Assembly (NCBI RefSeq): GCF_022780145.1
Contig: NZ_JALEXO010000002.1
Coordinates: forward strand, 1-22,474
Direction: 5' to 3'
DNA from: Intestinibacter sp.
GTDB taxonomy: Bacteria > Bacillota > Clostridia > Peptostreptococcales > Peptostreptococcaceae
Length of the DNA stretch: 22,474 nucleotides
Position numbers and translations under genes: made by a program. Below the pieces are notes generated by a model that worked only from the letters and a program-made list of their open reading frames with translations, did not search any database and was not told the origin of the DNA. Shown here piece after piece: positions 1-8,237 of this stretch (position 1 is the stretch's first letter; each line of letters starts with the position of its first letter).

Positions 1-265
1 TTGCAGCTACATGCACTGCTCCAACCTTTTTTACTGCTGGTAATAAGCTTTCTAGATTATCTATATTTTGTGCAGCTGTTAACACCATCATCGCTAATGC
101 CTTTGGTTGTTGTCCAGATGTTTGTTTTCCCATATCAAACATATTTTTTATTTCTGGGTGTTTTGCAAACATATTATTATAAAATGTCGTTGTTATTTCT
201 ACTCCATGTTCTTTTAATACTGGAACTGTACTTTTTACTACTTCTATTGTTTTTTGACTTAACAT
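1..265 (-). CDS. hmp: Flavohemoglobin (nitric oxide dioxygenase), N-terminal globin part, cut by window edge
   Basis: The first 88 codons are visible, starting at an ATG preceded by GGGAGGAA. The protein begins MLSQKTIEVVKSTVPVL and continues with a globin-like stretch containing FYNNMF, HPEIKNMFDMGKQ and LLPAVKKVGAVHV. This matches the globin domain of the Hmp family in order and spacing, where the family has TFYxxMF, NPELKxxFNMxxQ and LLPAVExIxxKH. The family converts NO plus O2 to nitrate using heme, FAD and NAD(P)H. In an anaerobe it is most likely NO detoxification. The proximal-heme region and any FAD/NAD domains lie outside the window, so a single-domain globin cannot be excluded. The gene is divergent from the asparaginase gene; I saw no convincing regulator site between them. 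Confidence 0.82.
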   Translation of the reverse strand, partial: MLSQKTIEVVKSTVPVLKEHGVEITTTFYNNMFAKHPEIKNMFDMGKQTSGQQPKALAMMVLTAAQNIDNLESLLPAVKKVGAVHVAA

Positions 266-433
266 ATTAATTCCTCCCAATTTAAATATATTTCTATGTT
301 AAAAATATACCCTAATTTTTAAATTCAAAACATTTTTATTTAAAACCCAAATTTATCTAAAATTTAAAGATGTACATAATCACTCACATATTATAAAATA
401 TTAATATAAATTACAATCTTTCGGAGGTACATT

Positions 434-1429
434 ATGGAAATTAAAAAAAAGGTAGCTGTTGTTTTCACAGGCGGTACTATATCAATGACTATAGACCCAG
501 ATCTCGGTGCAGCAATCCCTAGTTTATCTGGAGAAGAAATCCTATCTCTAGCTACTAACATAAATAAAGTCGCAACAATTGAAGGTCATAATTTCGATGA
601 AATACCTAGCCCTCATATGACTTTTGAAAAATTAATGGAATTAAAGCAATATATAAATAATCTTCTAGATAGAGACGATGTATGCGGTGTTGTTGTAACT
701 CATGGAACAGATAGCTTAGAAGAAACTGCTTATTTCTTAGATTTAGTTATAAATAATGAAAAGCCTGTAGTCGTTACTGGTGCTATGAGAAGTAGCTCTG
801 AATTAGGATACGATGGCTCTAGTAACCTATCTGCTGCAGTATGTACTGCTATATCAGATTCTGCTAAGGGTAAGGGAGTACTTGTAGCTATGAACAACGA
901 AGTATTAATGGCTTCTGAGGTTACTAAAATTGACACTCTTGCTTTAAATACATTCCAAGCTCCATCACATGGTTCTCTAGGTATAATAGACTGCAACCAA
1001 TTAGTATTATTAAAAGATGCTTCTAAAAAGACTTTTATAGATACTGATAAATACGAACCAAAGGTAGCTCTTATCAAAACTGGACTTGATATGGGAGATG
1101 ATTTAATCAAATTCGCTGCTGATGCTGGATATAAGGGAATCGTAATAGAAGGTATGGGTAGAGGTAATATCCCTCCTGAAGCATTTGAAGGAATCAAATA
1201 CGCAAGAGAAAAGGGTATACAGGTCGTATTAGTTTCTAGATGCTTAACTGGTAGAGTTTATGATTCATACGGATACCTTGGCTCTGGGCGTGACTTGAAA
1301 AATATCGGATGTATATTCGGTGGCGACTTACCTGGACAAAAAGCTAGAATAAAACTTATGTTAGCTCTAGGTAAAACTAATGATGAACAAGAATTAAAGG
1401 ATATATTTGAAAAAGGAATATATTACTAA
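434..1429 (+). CDS. ansB: L-asparaginase, cytoplasmic type
   Basis: This 331-residue protein hydrolyses L-asparagine to aspartate and ammonia. It carries both signature motifs of the bacterial asparaginase family: TGGTI at residues 12-16 with the nucleophilic threonine, and HGTDS at 90-94 with the Thr-Asp pair. The catalytic lysine is in EVTK (K165), and the VTGAMR segment follows motif two. Length is normal for the family (about 320-350). There is no signal peptide or lipobox, so the enzyme should stay in the cytoplasm even though the sequence resembles the type II branch. The ATG start has GGAGG seven bases upstream. It is the only plus-strand gene here, monocistronic, and ends in a terminator shared with the convergent transporter operon. 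The choice between symbols ansA and ansB is uncertain. Confidence 0.93.
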   Translation: MEIKKKVAVVFTGGTISMTIDPDLGAAIPSLSGEEILSLATNINKVATIEGHNFDEIPSPHMTFEKLMELKQYINNLLDRDDVCGVVVTHGTDSLEETAYFLDLVINNEKPVVVTGAMRSSSELGYDGSSNLSAAVCTAISDSAKGKGVLVAMNNEVLMASEVTKIDTLALNTFQAPSHGSLGIIDCNQLVLLKDASKKTFIDTDKYEPKVALIKTGLDMGDDLIKFAADAGYKGIVIEGMGRGNIPPEAFEGIKYAREKGIQVVLVSRCLTGRVYDSYGYLGSGRDLKNIGCIFGGDLPGQKARIKLMLALGKTNDEQELKDIFEKGIYY

Positions 1430-1438
1430 GATTAAAAA

Positions 1439-1476
1439 AGCCCTTAAAATGATCGCTCATCTTAAGGGCTTTATTT
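1439..1476. terminator. Bidirectional intrinsic terminator between asparaginase and ABC transporter genes
   Basis: Arms 1439-1447 (AGCCCTTAA) and 1462-1470 (TTAAGGGCT) pair perfectly, with an inner ATGA/TCAT extension after one mismatch. A T-rich tail follows on the plus strand and an A-run precedes the stem, giving a U-tract for minus-strand transcripts. It can therefore end both convergent transcripts. Confidence 0.88.
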
Positions 1477-1493
1477 ATAAAGCTTCTAATTTT

Positions 1494-2216
1494 CTATAAT
1501 ATTTTTGAGAAGAAATCTCTAGCTCTTTCATTCTTTGGATTTGTAAATACTACCTCTGGCTTATCATCTTCTATGATCTTACCACCATCCACAAATAAAA
1601 GTCTATCTGATACTTCTTTTGCAAATCCCATTTCATGTGTTACTATCGCCATTGTCATACCTTCTTTTGCTAGCTCTTTTATAACATCAAGAACTTCTTT
1701 TACCATTTCTGGGTCAAGGGCTGATGTTGGTTCGTCAAATAACATCATGTCTGGTTCCATAGCTAATGCTCTAGCTATTGCAATTCTTTGCTTTTGTCCA
1801 CCTGATAATTGGGCTGGATAAGCATCTTTTTTGTCTAATAATCCTACTCTTTCAAGTAGCACTTCTGCCTTTTTATTAGCATTTGCTCTACTTAATTTTT
1901 TAATCTTCATAGGAGCAAGTGTTATATTATCTAGTACAGTCATGTTAGGAAATAGGTTGAAGTTTTGGAACACCATACCTATTTTTTGTCTAACTTCATC
2001 AATATTAACTTTTTTATCAGTAATATCTGTACCTTCAAATATTACTTGACCCTCTGTTGGCACTTCAAGTAAATTCATACATCTCAATACTGTACTTTTT
2101 CCTGATCCACTAGGTCCAACTATTGTAACTATTTGACCTTTTTCTATAGTTAAGTCTATTCCTTTAAGTACATGTAAATCACCGAATGATTTATGCAAAT
2201 TCTTTAACTCTATCAT
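1494..2216 (-). CDS. Polar amino acid ABC transporter, ATP-binding protein
   Basis: This 240-residue ATPase of the GlnQ/HisP family energises amino acid import with the two genes upstream. Visible motifs are Walker A GPSGSGKST (34-42), Q-loop Gln84, signature LSGGQ (137-141), Walker B MLFDEPTSALD (158-168) and the switch His194 in VTHEM. Length and motif spacing are normal for the family. It is the last gene of a binding protein-permease-ATPase operon behind a T-box leader, and ends before the shared terminator. Substrate cannot be read from the ATPase; the leader suggests arginine. The ATG start has an AAGGA about ten bases upstream. Confidence 0.95.
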   Translation of the reverse strand: MIELKNLHKSFGDLHVLKGIDLTIEKGQIVTIVGPSGSGKSTVLRCMNLLEVPTEGQVIFEGTDITDKKVNIDEVRQKIGMVFQNFNLFPNMTVLDNITLAPMKIKKLSRANANKKAEVLLERVGLLDKKDAYPAQLSGGQKQRIAIARALAMEPDMMLFDEPTSALDPEMVKEVLDVIKELAKEGMTMAIVTHEMGFAKEVSDRLLFVDGGKIIEDDKPEVVFTNPKNERARDFFSKIL

Positions 2217-2241
2217 ATTATCACATTCCTTTGGTATTTTT

Positions 2242-2913
2242 CTAATTAGACTGAGCTAATTTCTTTTCTAGTAATCCTACTAATAATGAAAGTACTGTAG
2301 TCATAACAAGATACATTATAGCTGCCATTATATATGGCTCGAATGGTCTATATAATGCTGTTCTAACTATACCAGCCTTAAACATCAATTCTTGAACTCC
2401 TATAACAGAAATTATTGAAGATTCCTTAACTAATGTTATAAATTCGTTTGCTAATGCTGGTAATACATTTTTTACAGCTTGTGGTACTATGACATATCTC
2501 ATAGCATCAACATATCCTAATCCTAAAGATCTACTTGCTTCCATTTGTCCTTTATCTACTGCTTGTATACCTGATCTAAATATCTCAGCTATATATGCAC
2601 TTGAATTTATTGATAATGCAAATGCACCACTTACAAAGTCACTAGAGAAAGGTCCTATATCAGGAAACTGAATACCTAACTGTGGCAAACCAAAATAAAT
2701 GATAAAGATTTGTACAAATAGAGGTGTACCTCTTAATATTTGTACATAAGCACTTGCTGGCCATTTTAAGATTTTTATTTTTGACATTTTCATTAGACAA
2801 ATAAGTAACCCTAAAACAAAACCAATTACTAAAGATACTAATGAAATAATTATAGTAGTTTTAGCACCTTGTATAAATACTCCATAATATCCTGATAATA
2901 CACTAAAATCCAT
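2242..2913 (-). CDS. Polar amino acid ABC transporter, permease protein
   Basis: This 223-residue inner-membrane permease is of the HisM/GlnP type. It has hydrophobic segments near residues 15-40, 55-80, 95-115 and in the C-terminal third. The cytoplasmic EAA loop is clear at about 125-146 (EASRSLGLGYVDAMRYVIVPQA region), the site that docks onto the ATPase. RGTPLFVQIFIIYFGLP at 61-77 is typical of this family. One permease gene implies a homodimer. It lies 25 bases upstream of the ATPase gene and 29 downstream of the binding-protein gene, with AGGAG eight bases before the ATG. Confidence 0.94.
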   Translation of the reverse strand: MDFSVLSGYYGVFIQGAKTTIIISLVSLVIGFVLGLLICLMKMSKIKILKWPASAYVQILRGTPLFVQIFIIYFGLPQLGIQFPDIGPFSSDFVSGAFALSINSSAYIAEIFRSGIQAVDKGQMEASRSLGLGYVDAMRYVIVPQAVKNVLPALANEFITLVKESSIISVIGVQELMFKAGIVRTALYRPFEPYIMAAIMYLVMTTVLSLLVGLLEKKLAQSN

Positions 2914-2942
2914 AATCTAATCTCCTACTTCTAATATAAAGC

Positions 2943-3821
2943 CTATTCTTCTTCTTGTTTGTCAGCTAATTTTAAAGCATCTTGCATATATTCGTCGATT
3001 TTACCTTCATCTTGTAATCTCTTTATAGTTTTGTTTATAGATTCTATGAATGCTGTATTGTCAACTTTGTCATCTGCTTTTTTAACTGCTACTGCTGAAG
3101 TTTCAGCTACTTCTTGACCTACTTCTGTATTTCCTATTACTAAACCATCATATTGTCCTATGTTTATTTGAGCAACGTTTCTTCCTGTAACTATAACATC
3201 TATGTTTTTGTTTTGAAGTTCTAACATTAAGTCTGGAACTCTCTTCAATTGTTTAGCTTCAGTTATACCCAAATCTTCAGTTACATAACCTGCTTGTGTA
3301 GTACCACTTTGAACACCAACTTTTAAATCTTTTAAATCGTCAGCTGATTTTACTATATCTTCATCGCCTTTTCTTACTATACAAACATTGCTGTCTTCAT
3401 AATATAATTCAGAAAAATCTACACTTTTCTTTCTTGTTTCATCAGGAGTCATACACGCTAAAACTACGTCAACTTTATCAGCATTTAAAGCTCCTAATAA
3501 ACCATCAAAATCCATATCAGTGTATTCTACTTTTACACCCATATCTTTTGCTACTTCTTCCACTATAGTAGTATCAAATCCTACTATAGTATCTTTTCCA
3601 TCAATTACTGTATGGAATTCATATGGAGCATAATCAGCACTTGTACCCATTCTTAATACTCCAGCTTCTTTTACTTCTTCTAATTTATCTACTTTTTCAG
3701 TAGAACTACTTGCAGCACTTGATGCGCTTGCACTTGAGCTTTTTGATGAACTACTGCATCCAACTAAGCCCATTACCATAACTGCAGCTAACCCTGTAGC
3801 TAATAATTTCTTTAATTTCAT
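2943..3821 (-). CDS. Polar amino acid ABC transporter, substrate-binding lipoprotein
   Basis: This 292-residue extracellular binding protein has a lipoprotein signal peptide. It starts with a basic MKLKK, then a hydrophobic core, then the lipobox LVGC with the lipidated Cys22. A low-complexity Ser/Ala linker (about 23-42) follows before the family 3 solute-binding domain, seen in LRMGTSADYAPYEF, VGFDTTIVEEVAKDMGVKVEY and DVVLACMTPDETRKKSVDFSELYY. These features fit polar amino acid binding proteins (Arg/His/Gln/Cys types). The ligand is not decided by the protein; the T-box in its leader favours arginine. AGGGGG stands eight bases before the ATG. It is the first and probably most highly expressed gene of the operon. 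Confidence 0.93.
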   Translation of the reverse strand: MKLKKLLATGLAAVMVMGLVGCSSSSKSSSASASSAASSSTEKVDKLEEVKEAGVLRMGTSADYAPYEFHTVIDGKDTIVGFDTTIVEEVAKDMGVKVEYTDMDFDGLLGALNADKVDVVLACMTPDETRKKSVDFSELYYEDSNVCIVRKGDEDIVKSADDLKDLKVGVQSGTTQAGYVTEDLGITEAKQLKRVPDLMLELQNKNIDVIVTGRNVAQINIGQYDGLVIGNTEVGQEVAETSAVAVKKADDKVDNTAFIESINKTIKRLQDEGKIDEYMQDALKLADKQEEE

Positions 3822-3924
3822 TTTACAGTCCCCCTTAGATTTTTTTATATAGTAATACGCAGTATTTTTTAGATTTCAAAATTTATTAGTCTAAATAAAA
3901 TACATCAGTTCAAAGAAATCGCCA

Positions 3925-3961
3925 AAAATAAAAAAGTCCCTTAGTTTAAAAACTAAGAGAC
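3925..3961 (-). terminator. T-box regulated intrinsic terminator
   Basis: On the minus strand the arms CTTAGTTT and AAACTAAG (3950-3957 and 3940-3947) pair, extended by GTC/GAC after one mismatch (outer limits 3936 and 3961), and are followed by a run of U residues (CTTTTTTATTTTT). The 5' arm lies just after the T-box sequence, so it competes with the antiterminator helix. Confidence 0.88.
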
Positions 3962-4170
3962 GAATTAACCGCGTTACCACTCTTTTTGATAATTAACAAA
4001 ATTTTAATTATCCACTCAAGCCCTTAAGGCAGGCATACCTATTATCCTACTAATTTCAGATAATCTTCTCCAAAGCTCTCTTCACAATAAACTCCATTAC
4101 TGGCTCACACCATACCCAGCTCGCTTTAATTTATGTTTATGCTACTTTCTTTTTCATAGAATTTTATTAT
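3936..4170 (-). promoter_or_regulatory. T-box riboswitch, specifier best read as AGA (arginine)
   Basis: The minus strand shows the canonical T-box element AGAGTGGTAACGCGG at 3970-3984, a Stem I with the AG-bulge and distal-loop pattern (AGCGAGCTGGGTATGGTG and GAGCC), and a CCTGCCTTAAGGGCTTGAGTGG segment common in T-box leaders. Stem I helix ATAAAC/GTTTAT closes the specifier loop, whose 3' side is TGTGAAGAGAG followed by CTTTGGAG. In well-studied T-boxes the specifier is followed by one purine and then this helix, which gives AGA (Arg). Uncharged tRNA would stabilise the antiterminator and allow transporter expression. The specifier is an inference by alignment with remembered leaders; GAG one base shift away is the main alternative. 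Confidence 0.88.
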
Positions 4171-4184
4171 TAAATTATTATATA

Positions 4185-4214
4185 ATTATAAATTACTTTT
4201 TCTATTTTTGTCAA
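4185..4214 (-). promoter_or_regulatory. Promoter of the T-box/ABC transporter operon
   Basis: A perfect -35 TTGACA (complement of 4209-4214) and a perfect -10 TATAAT (complement of 4185-4190) are separated by 18 bases. Transcription would begin near 4177, just before Stem I of the T-box. Confidence 0.85.
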
Positions 4215-4247
4215 TTCTTTTATCGATAAATTTTTACTTATTTCTCA

Positions 4248-6164
4248 CTAATATATTTTATCGCGGATGTTTATCTGCTTTAGCTCTGAATTTAGAGGAT
4301 CCTCCATTTCATTTTTAAATCTTGATATAGATACTTTTTTGCCGTATTTGTTTTGTGGACAGCTTATGCAAAGTCTGTTTTTAGCTCTTGTTATGGCCAC
4401 GTACATAAGTCGCCTTTCTTCTTCAATTTGATTGTTTTTCTTATCTTCATCCTCTATATCATATGATTTTTCGTGAGGAATTGTTCCTTCATTTGTACCA
4501 ATTATGTAAACATTGTCGAATTCTAATCCCTTTGCACTGTGCATAGTTGTGAATATTACTCCGTTTACCTCTTTATTTTTTTGATTTTCTTGTAGCTCTT
4601 CTTTTACTTTTTCTATATGACTTAGGTACTCCTCTATTGTATTGAAATTTGAAGAGGAGCTCTCTATTTCGTTTAGTATCTCAATAAGTCCATTAGGCTT
4701 TATTTTTCTATTCATACAGTAGTCTAATATGTATTTATCGTAATCTAGAGTCGTTCTTATAAATGAAATTGCATTTTTAGGCTCCATTGTTTTTAAGTAG
4801 CTTATATCTATATCCAAGTCATTTATCGTCTTTACTTGCTTTTGATATAGATTACATTTTGTTACTAGAGCATTTAAGAAGTATTTTTCACCCTTGACTG
4901 AATTTATACTTTCTCTAGATATATATCTAAATGGCTTATTAATAATTCTCATCCAATCTTCATTTGAATCAGGATTAATTGATAATTTCAAATAAGATAA
5001 TATATCCTTTGCTGCCCAATGGTCATATATTGTCACAACTGAGTCTCTAATCACAAATGGAATTCTCATATCCATAAATACATCTACTAATGCCCTAGAC
5101 TGCAAATTTGTTCTGTATATTACTGCAAAATCGTCATATTCTACATAGTCCTCTTTTACCCTTTCTTGTATATCCTTTGCAATCTGCATAGCTTCATCCT
5201 CTGAATCCTTTGGAGTTAAGTATTCTACAGTTCCCTTTCCCTCTTGGTTACATTTGATTACTTTGTTATATCTATTTTGATTTTTGTCGATTAATCTGTT
5301 TGCAGTTCCTATTATTTCAGATTTTGATCTATAATTTATATCCAATCTGACTTCCTTTGAGTCCTTGAAATAATCTTTAAATTGTAATAAGAAATCAGGT
5401 CTAGCACCTCTAAATCCGTATATACTTTGGTCTTCATCTCCAACTACAAATATATTATTATTTGGCTCTGCAATTAACTTGACAACTTCAAATTGAACCC
5501 TATTTACATCTTGGAACTCATCTATTAAAATATACTTGTAGACATTTCTAACCATATTAAGTGCCTGAGGATTATTTTGTAGCAAATGGTATGTTCTAAT
5601 TAGCATATCGTCAAAATCAATTTTTTTAATCTCTTCTTTATAATTTTCGTACATATTATACGCATTTATGAATTCATCCTTTGTAAGAACCTCTGACTCA
5701 AAATCAGCTTTATCCATCAACTCGTTTTTAACGTATGAGATTTCGTTTATAACCTGTCCTACAAGCTCGTCATCTTCTCCGTTTTCCACATTTAAACTCT
5801 TTAAAATACCTTTAAGTGCAAATCTCTTCAGCTTTTCATCTAAAATACTGTTTAAGTTTAGTCTCTCGAACTTTCTAAGAATTCTAAAAAACACTGCATG
5901 AAATGTCCCAAAAGTAACCTTGTTCATTCTAAAATCATTGCATATACTCAATGCTCTATTTTTCATCTCTATTGAAGATGCCTTAGTAAAGCTAATTGCC
6001 AGTATTCTAGTCGGAGGTATTCCCTCATTCATGACCATGTTGACTATTCTGTAAGTGATTACTCTAGTCTTGCCAGAGCCAGGACCTGCCAATACCATAC
6101 ATGGACCGTCAACATGCTTGACCGCCATTTGTTGATTTTCGTTTAATTTATCTATATCTATCAT
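4248..6164 (-). CDS. UvrD/PcrA-type superfamily 1 DNA helicase, short form
   Basis: This is a 638-residue ATP-dependent 3'-5' DNA helicase. From the chosen ATG it shows the Q motif NENQQMAVKH, Walker A AGPGSGKT (26-33), motif Ia SFTKAS, motif II LIDEFQD (213-219), motif III GDEDQSIYGFRGA (242-254), motif V TMHSAKGLEF (540-549) and motif VI RRLMYVAITRAKNR (584-597). It is roughly 100 residues shorter than typical PcrA and ends soon after motif VI, without the usual C-terminal extension. It may therefore be a paralogue rather than the housekeeping PcrA. The reading frame opens at a GTG nine bases earlier, but that GTG is inside the Shine-Dalgarno AAGGTGG; ATG at 6164 is preferred. It is probably monocistronic. 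Confidence 0.92.
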   Translation of the reverse strand: MIDIDKLNENQQMAVKHVDGPCMVLAGPGSGKTRVITYRIVNMVMNEGIPPTRILAISFTKASSIEMKNRALSICNDFRMNKVTFGTFHAVFFRILRKFERLNLNSILDEKLKRFALKGILKSLNVENGEDDELVGQVINEISYVKNELMDKADFESEVLTKDEFINAYNMYENYKEEIKKIDFDDMLIRTYHLLQNNPQALNMVRNVYKYILIDEFQDVNRVQFEVVKLIAEPNNNIFVVGDEDQSIYGFRGARPDFLLQFKDYFKDSKEVRLDINYRSKSEIIGTANRLIDKNQNRYNKVIKCNQEGKGTVEYLTPKDSEDEAMQIAKDIQERVKEDYVEYDDFAVIYRTNLQSRALVDVFMDMRIPFVIRDSVVTIYDHWAAKDILSYLKLSINPDSNEDWMRIINKPFRYISRESINSVKGEKYFLNALVTKCNLYQKQVKTINDLDIDISYLKTMEPKNAISFIRTTLDYDKYILDYCMNRKIKPNGLIEILNEIESSSSNFNTIEEYLSHIEKVKEELQENQKNKEVNGVIFTTMHSAKGLEFDNVYIIGTNEGTIPHEKSYDIEDEDKKNNQIEEERRLMYVAITRAKNRLCISCPQNKYGKKVSISRFKNEMEDPLNSELKQINIRDKIY

Positions 6165-6298
6165 GTTTTCCACCTTAATGTATAAAATTTATTCAAATTA
6201 TTTACATTATCATATTATATCAGATATATCACTATAAAATATCCTTATTTAATTGTTTACTTATTTTAATATAAAAATACATTTAACATACTTAAATT

Positions 6299-7864
6299 TT
6301 AAGAACAGCTTGCCTTTTGTCCTATATCCTCTAGTACACTTGGAGCACTATTCTCGTTAGTCATAACTGTAACTAAATCGCCAGCTAAAAGCAAGGTATT
6401 TCCATGTGGAATAATTTCCTTCTCACCTCTGACTATAGATACAACTAAAGATCCCTCAGGCCAAATAATATCTTGTATGTAATGATTATCTAAATTACTT
6501 CCTAATTCTACAGAAACCTCTACTAAAGTTTTTCTATTATAGCTTCCCCCTAATGTAAGGTGGTTATTTTTCAATATTCTCTCTAATAAAGCTTCATAAA
6601 TTGGTTTTGTTTTCAATAAATCAGAAACTAAAAGCGCCACTACAGATACAAAGGCAAGAGACAATAAGTGATTAAGTGAGCCTGTCATTTCTGATATTAA
6701 TATAATCGCAGTTATAGGTGATTTAACTATAGCTGCAAAATGACCTGCCATCGCTATTACTATAAAATTCAATAAATATTGTGATGGAATTCCCAAATAA
6801 GTGACCATAATAATCCCAACTAAATCACCTACTAAAGAACCTAAAGTCAATAATGGGAAAAATATACCTCCAGGCGCCCCAGAGCCGAAGCACGCAAATG
6901 TAAATATAAACTTCATCACAATATACATCATCAATATACTAATAGGTATATTAGTTTCTTGTAAACTCATAATTAAATCATGTCCCCCACCTAATAAAGC
7001 AGGTATTGTCAAGCCAATAACTCCTGTTATTATAAAAGGTATTATACACTTAATCTCTATAGGTAAATTTGTCTTCTTATATATATTTTGTGAAACTAAT
7101 AATCCCTTGTTAAAAATCGTTCCACTTATTCCTATTACTACCCCTAATATCAAAAGTGCCCAATAATATTTTAAGGGCATCGCTGATAATTGCTGAAAAT
7201 TCAAAGAAGGCTTCAATCCAAAGAAATTCTTCGATGCAAAATCCGCCATAAGAGCTGCTGATATTGCAGATAATAATACTATCGGTGAAAAATTTTTATG
7301 TGCTTCTTCTAGCGAAAACATAACCCCAGCCATTGGAGCGTTAAAAGCTGCTGCAAGTCCTGCACTTGCACCACATGTTACAAAATATTTTTTTTCGTTA
7401 TCCATCTTTTTAGTTGTACTGGCAAATCCCTCTCCTACACAAGCACCTATTTGCACAGAAGGACCCTCTCTTCCTAAAGACAAACCTGCACCTAGACATA
7501 CAAGTCCACCTATAAATTTTAAAATTAAAACACTATACCACTTTTGCTTAAGCTTTCTAAGTAAAATACCTTCTACCTGAGGTATACCACTACCAGTTAT
7601 CATAGGATCTATTCTTACAAATTTTCCGACTATATACCCCAATGCTATTAAAACTGCAAATATTATCGGTATATAAAAAGCATTTTCTCTACCCAAACTA
7701 TAAAAATTGTTAAATAAAGAAAATATCTTAGATAATATCAATCTATGTGACACTATTACTAATCCTACTATCAATCCTACTATTGCTGATTCGCCTACTA
7801 TCTTGTATTTTTCTAAATTCCCATAGTTCAGCATTTTTCTCGTTCTTGCGTGAATATTTTTCAT
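6299..7864 (-). CDS. CLC-family H+/Cl- exchange transporter with C-terminal TrkA-C domain
   Basis: The product is about 521 residues (525 if the upstream TTG were used) and is a multi-pass membrane protein. All CLC selectivity signatures are present (numbering from the TTG): GSGIP (95-99), GREGP with the gating glutamate E137, and GAPGGIFFP (333-341). FSLEEAH keeps the intracellular 'proton' glutamate (E191), which in CLC-ec1 marks an antiporter rather than a channel. After the membrane domain, about the last 70 residues (VSVELGSNLDNHYIQDIIWPEG and VRGEKEIIPHGNTLLLAGDLV regions) look like a TrkA-C/RCK_C ligand-binding domain. AGGAAGGGGG precedes the start; the TTG is almost touching it, so ATG at 7864 is preferred although its spacing (13) is long. 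Confidence 0.92.
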   Translation of the reverse strand: MKNIHARTRKMLNYGNLEKYKIVGESAIVGLIVGLVIVSHRLILSKIFSLFNNFYSLGRENAFYIPIIFAVLIALGYIVGKFVRIDPMITGSGIPQVEGILLRKLKQKWYSVLILKFIGGLVCLGAGLSLGREGPSVQIGACVGEGFASTTKKMDNEKKYFVTCGASAGLAAAFNAPMAGVMFSLEEAHKNFSPIVLLSAISAALMADFASKNFFGLKPSLNFQQLSAMPLKYYWALLILGVVIGISGTIFNKGLLVSQNIYKKTNLPIEIKCIIPFIITGVIGLTIPALLGGGHDLIMSLQETNIPISILMMYIVMKFIFTFACFGSGAPGGIFFPLLTLGSLVGDLVGIIMVTYLGIPSQYLLNFIVIAMAGHFAAIVKSPITAIILISEMTGSLNHLLSLAFVSVVALLVSDLLKTKPIYEALLERILKNNHLTLGGSYNRKTLVEVSVELGSNLDNHYIQDIIWPEGSLVVSIVRGEKEIIPHGNTLLLAGDLVTVMTNENSAPSVLEDIGQKASCS

Positions 7865-7925
7865 AAATATTTCCAATCCCCCTTCCTACTTATTTTATTT
7901 TATTAAAAAAAGTTTTTTTATACAA

Positions 7926-7968
7926 CAAAATAAGCAGTGTAAAAATAAATTTTACACTGCTTTATTAG
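7926..7968. terminator. Intrinsic terminator downstream of tRNA-Ser
   Basis: Arms 7932-7943 and 7951-7962 (AAGCAGTGTAAA / TTTACACTGCTT) pair perfectly, with T-rich flanks on both strands. It lies about 28 bases past the 3' end of the tRNA on the minus strand. Confidence 0.85.
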
Positions 7969-7989
7969 CAAATCTTTGTAATTTAATCA

Positions 7990-8080
7990 TGGCGGAGAAG
8001 GAGGGACTCGAACCCTCGCACCGGTTACCCAGCCTAATCCCTTAGCAGGGGATCCTCTTGAGCCACTTGAGTACTTCTCC
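7990..8080 (-). tRNA. tRNA-Ser(GCU), CCA encoded
   Basis: On the minus strand the 91-base gene runs from GGAGAAG (5' acceptor) to CTTCTCC, discriminator G, then CCA. The anticodon arm reads CCCCTGCTAAGGG, giving anticodon GCU for AGC/AGU serine codons. A long variable arm (GGCTGGGTAACCGGT region) is typical of tRNA-Ser, and the T-loop GGTTCGAGTCC is canonical. It stands alone, with its own promoter upstream and a terminator downstream. Confidence 0.97.
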
Positions 8081-8091
8081 AGTACTATTAC

Positions 8092-8120
8092 AGTATATCT
8101 CATATTTTTATAGTAGTCAA
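8092..8120 (-). promoter_or_regulatory. Promoter of tRNA-Ser
   Basis: The -35 TTGACT (complement of 8115-8120) and -10 TATACT (complement of 8092-8097) are 17 bases apart. The -10 ends about 11 bases before the mature tRNA 5' end. Confidence 0.8.
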
Positions 8121-8159
8121 TAATTTATTTTTATTTTATTTGTCATTATAATTACAAAA

Positions 8160-8209
8160 GTAAAATTCCCTTTATAAAGGCTTCTATATAACACCTATAT
8201 AAAGGGAAT
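8160..8209 (-). terminator. Terminator downstream of brnQ
   Basis: Arms 8165-8176 and 8198-8209 (ATTCCCTTTATA / TATAAAGGGAAT) form a perfect 12-bp stem with a 21-base loop. On the minus strand it is followed by TTTTACTTTTG. It begins about 28 bases after the brnQ stop codon. Confidence 0.7.
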
Positions 8210-8237
8210 ATATTAACAAGAAATATATTTTATCTAA

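Noticed and set aside
1..270. Plus-strand open frame of 89 codons at the left edge
   Set aside because: It is the antisense of the flavohemoglobin start; the minus strand has a ribosome binding site and a recognisable globin domain.
8121..8237. A second tRNA or leader RNA near tRNA-Ser
   Set aside because: Only an AT-rich stretch and the brnQ terminator hairpin are present; no cloverleaf can be drawn.
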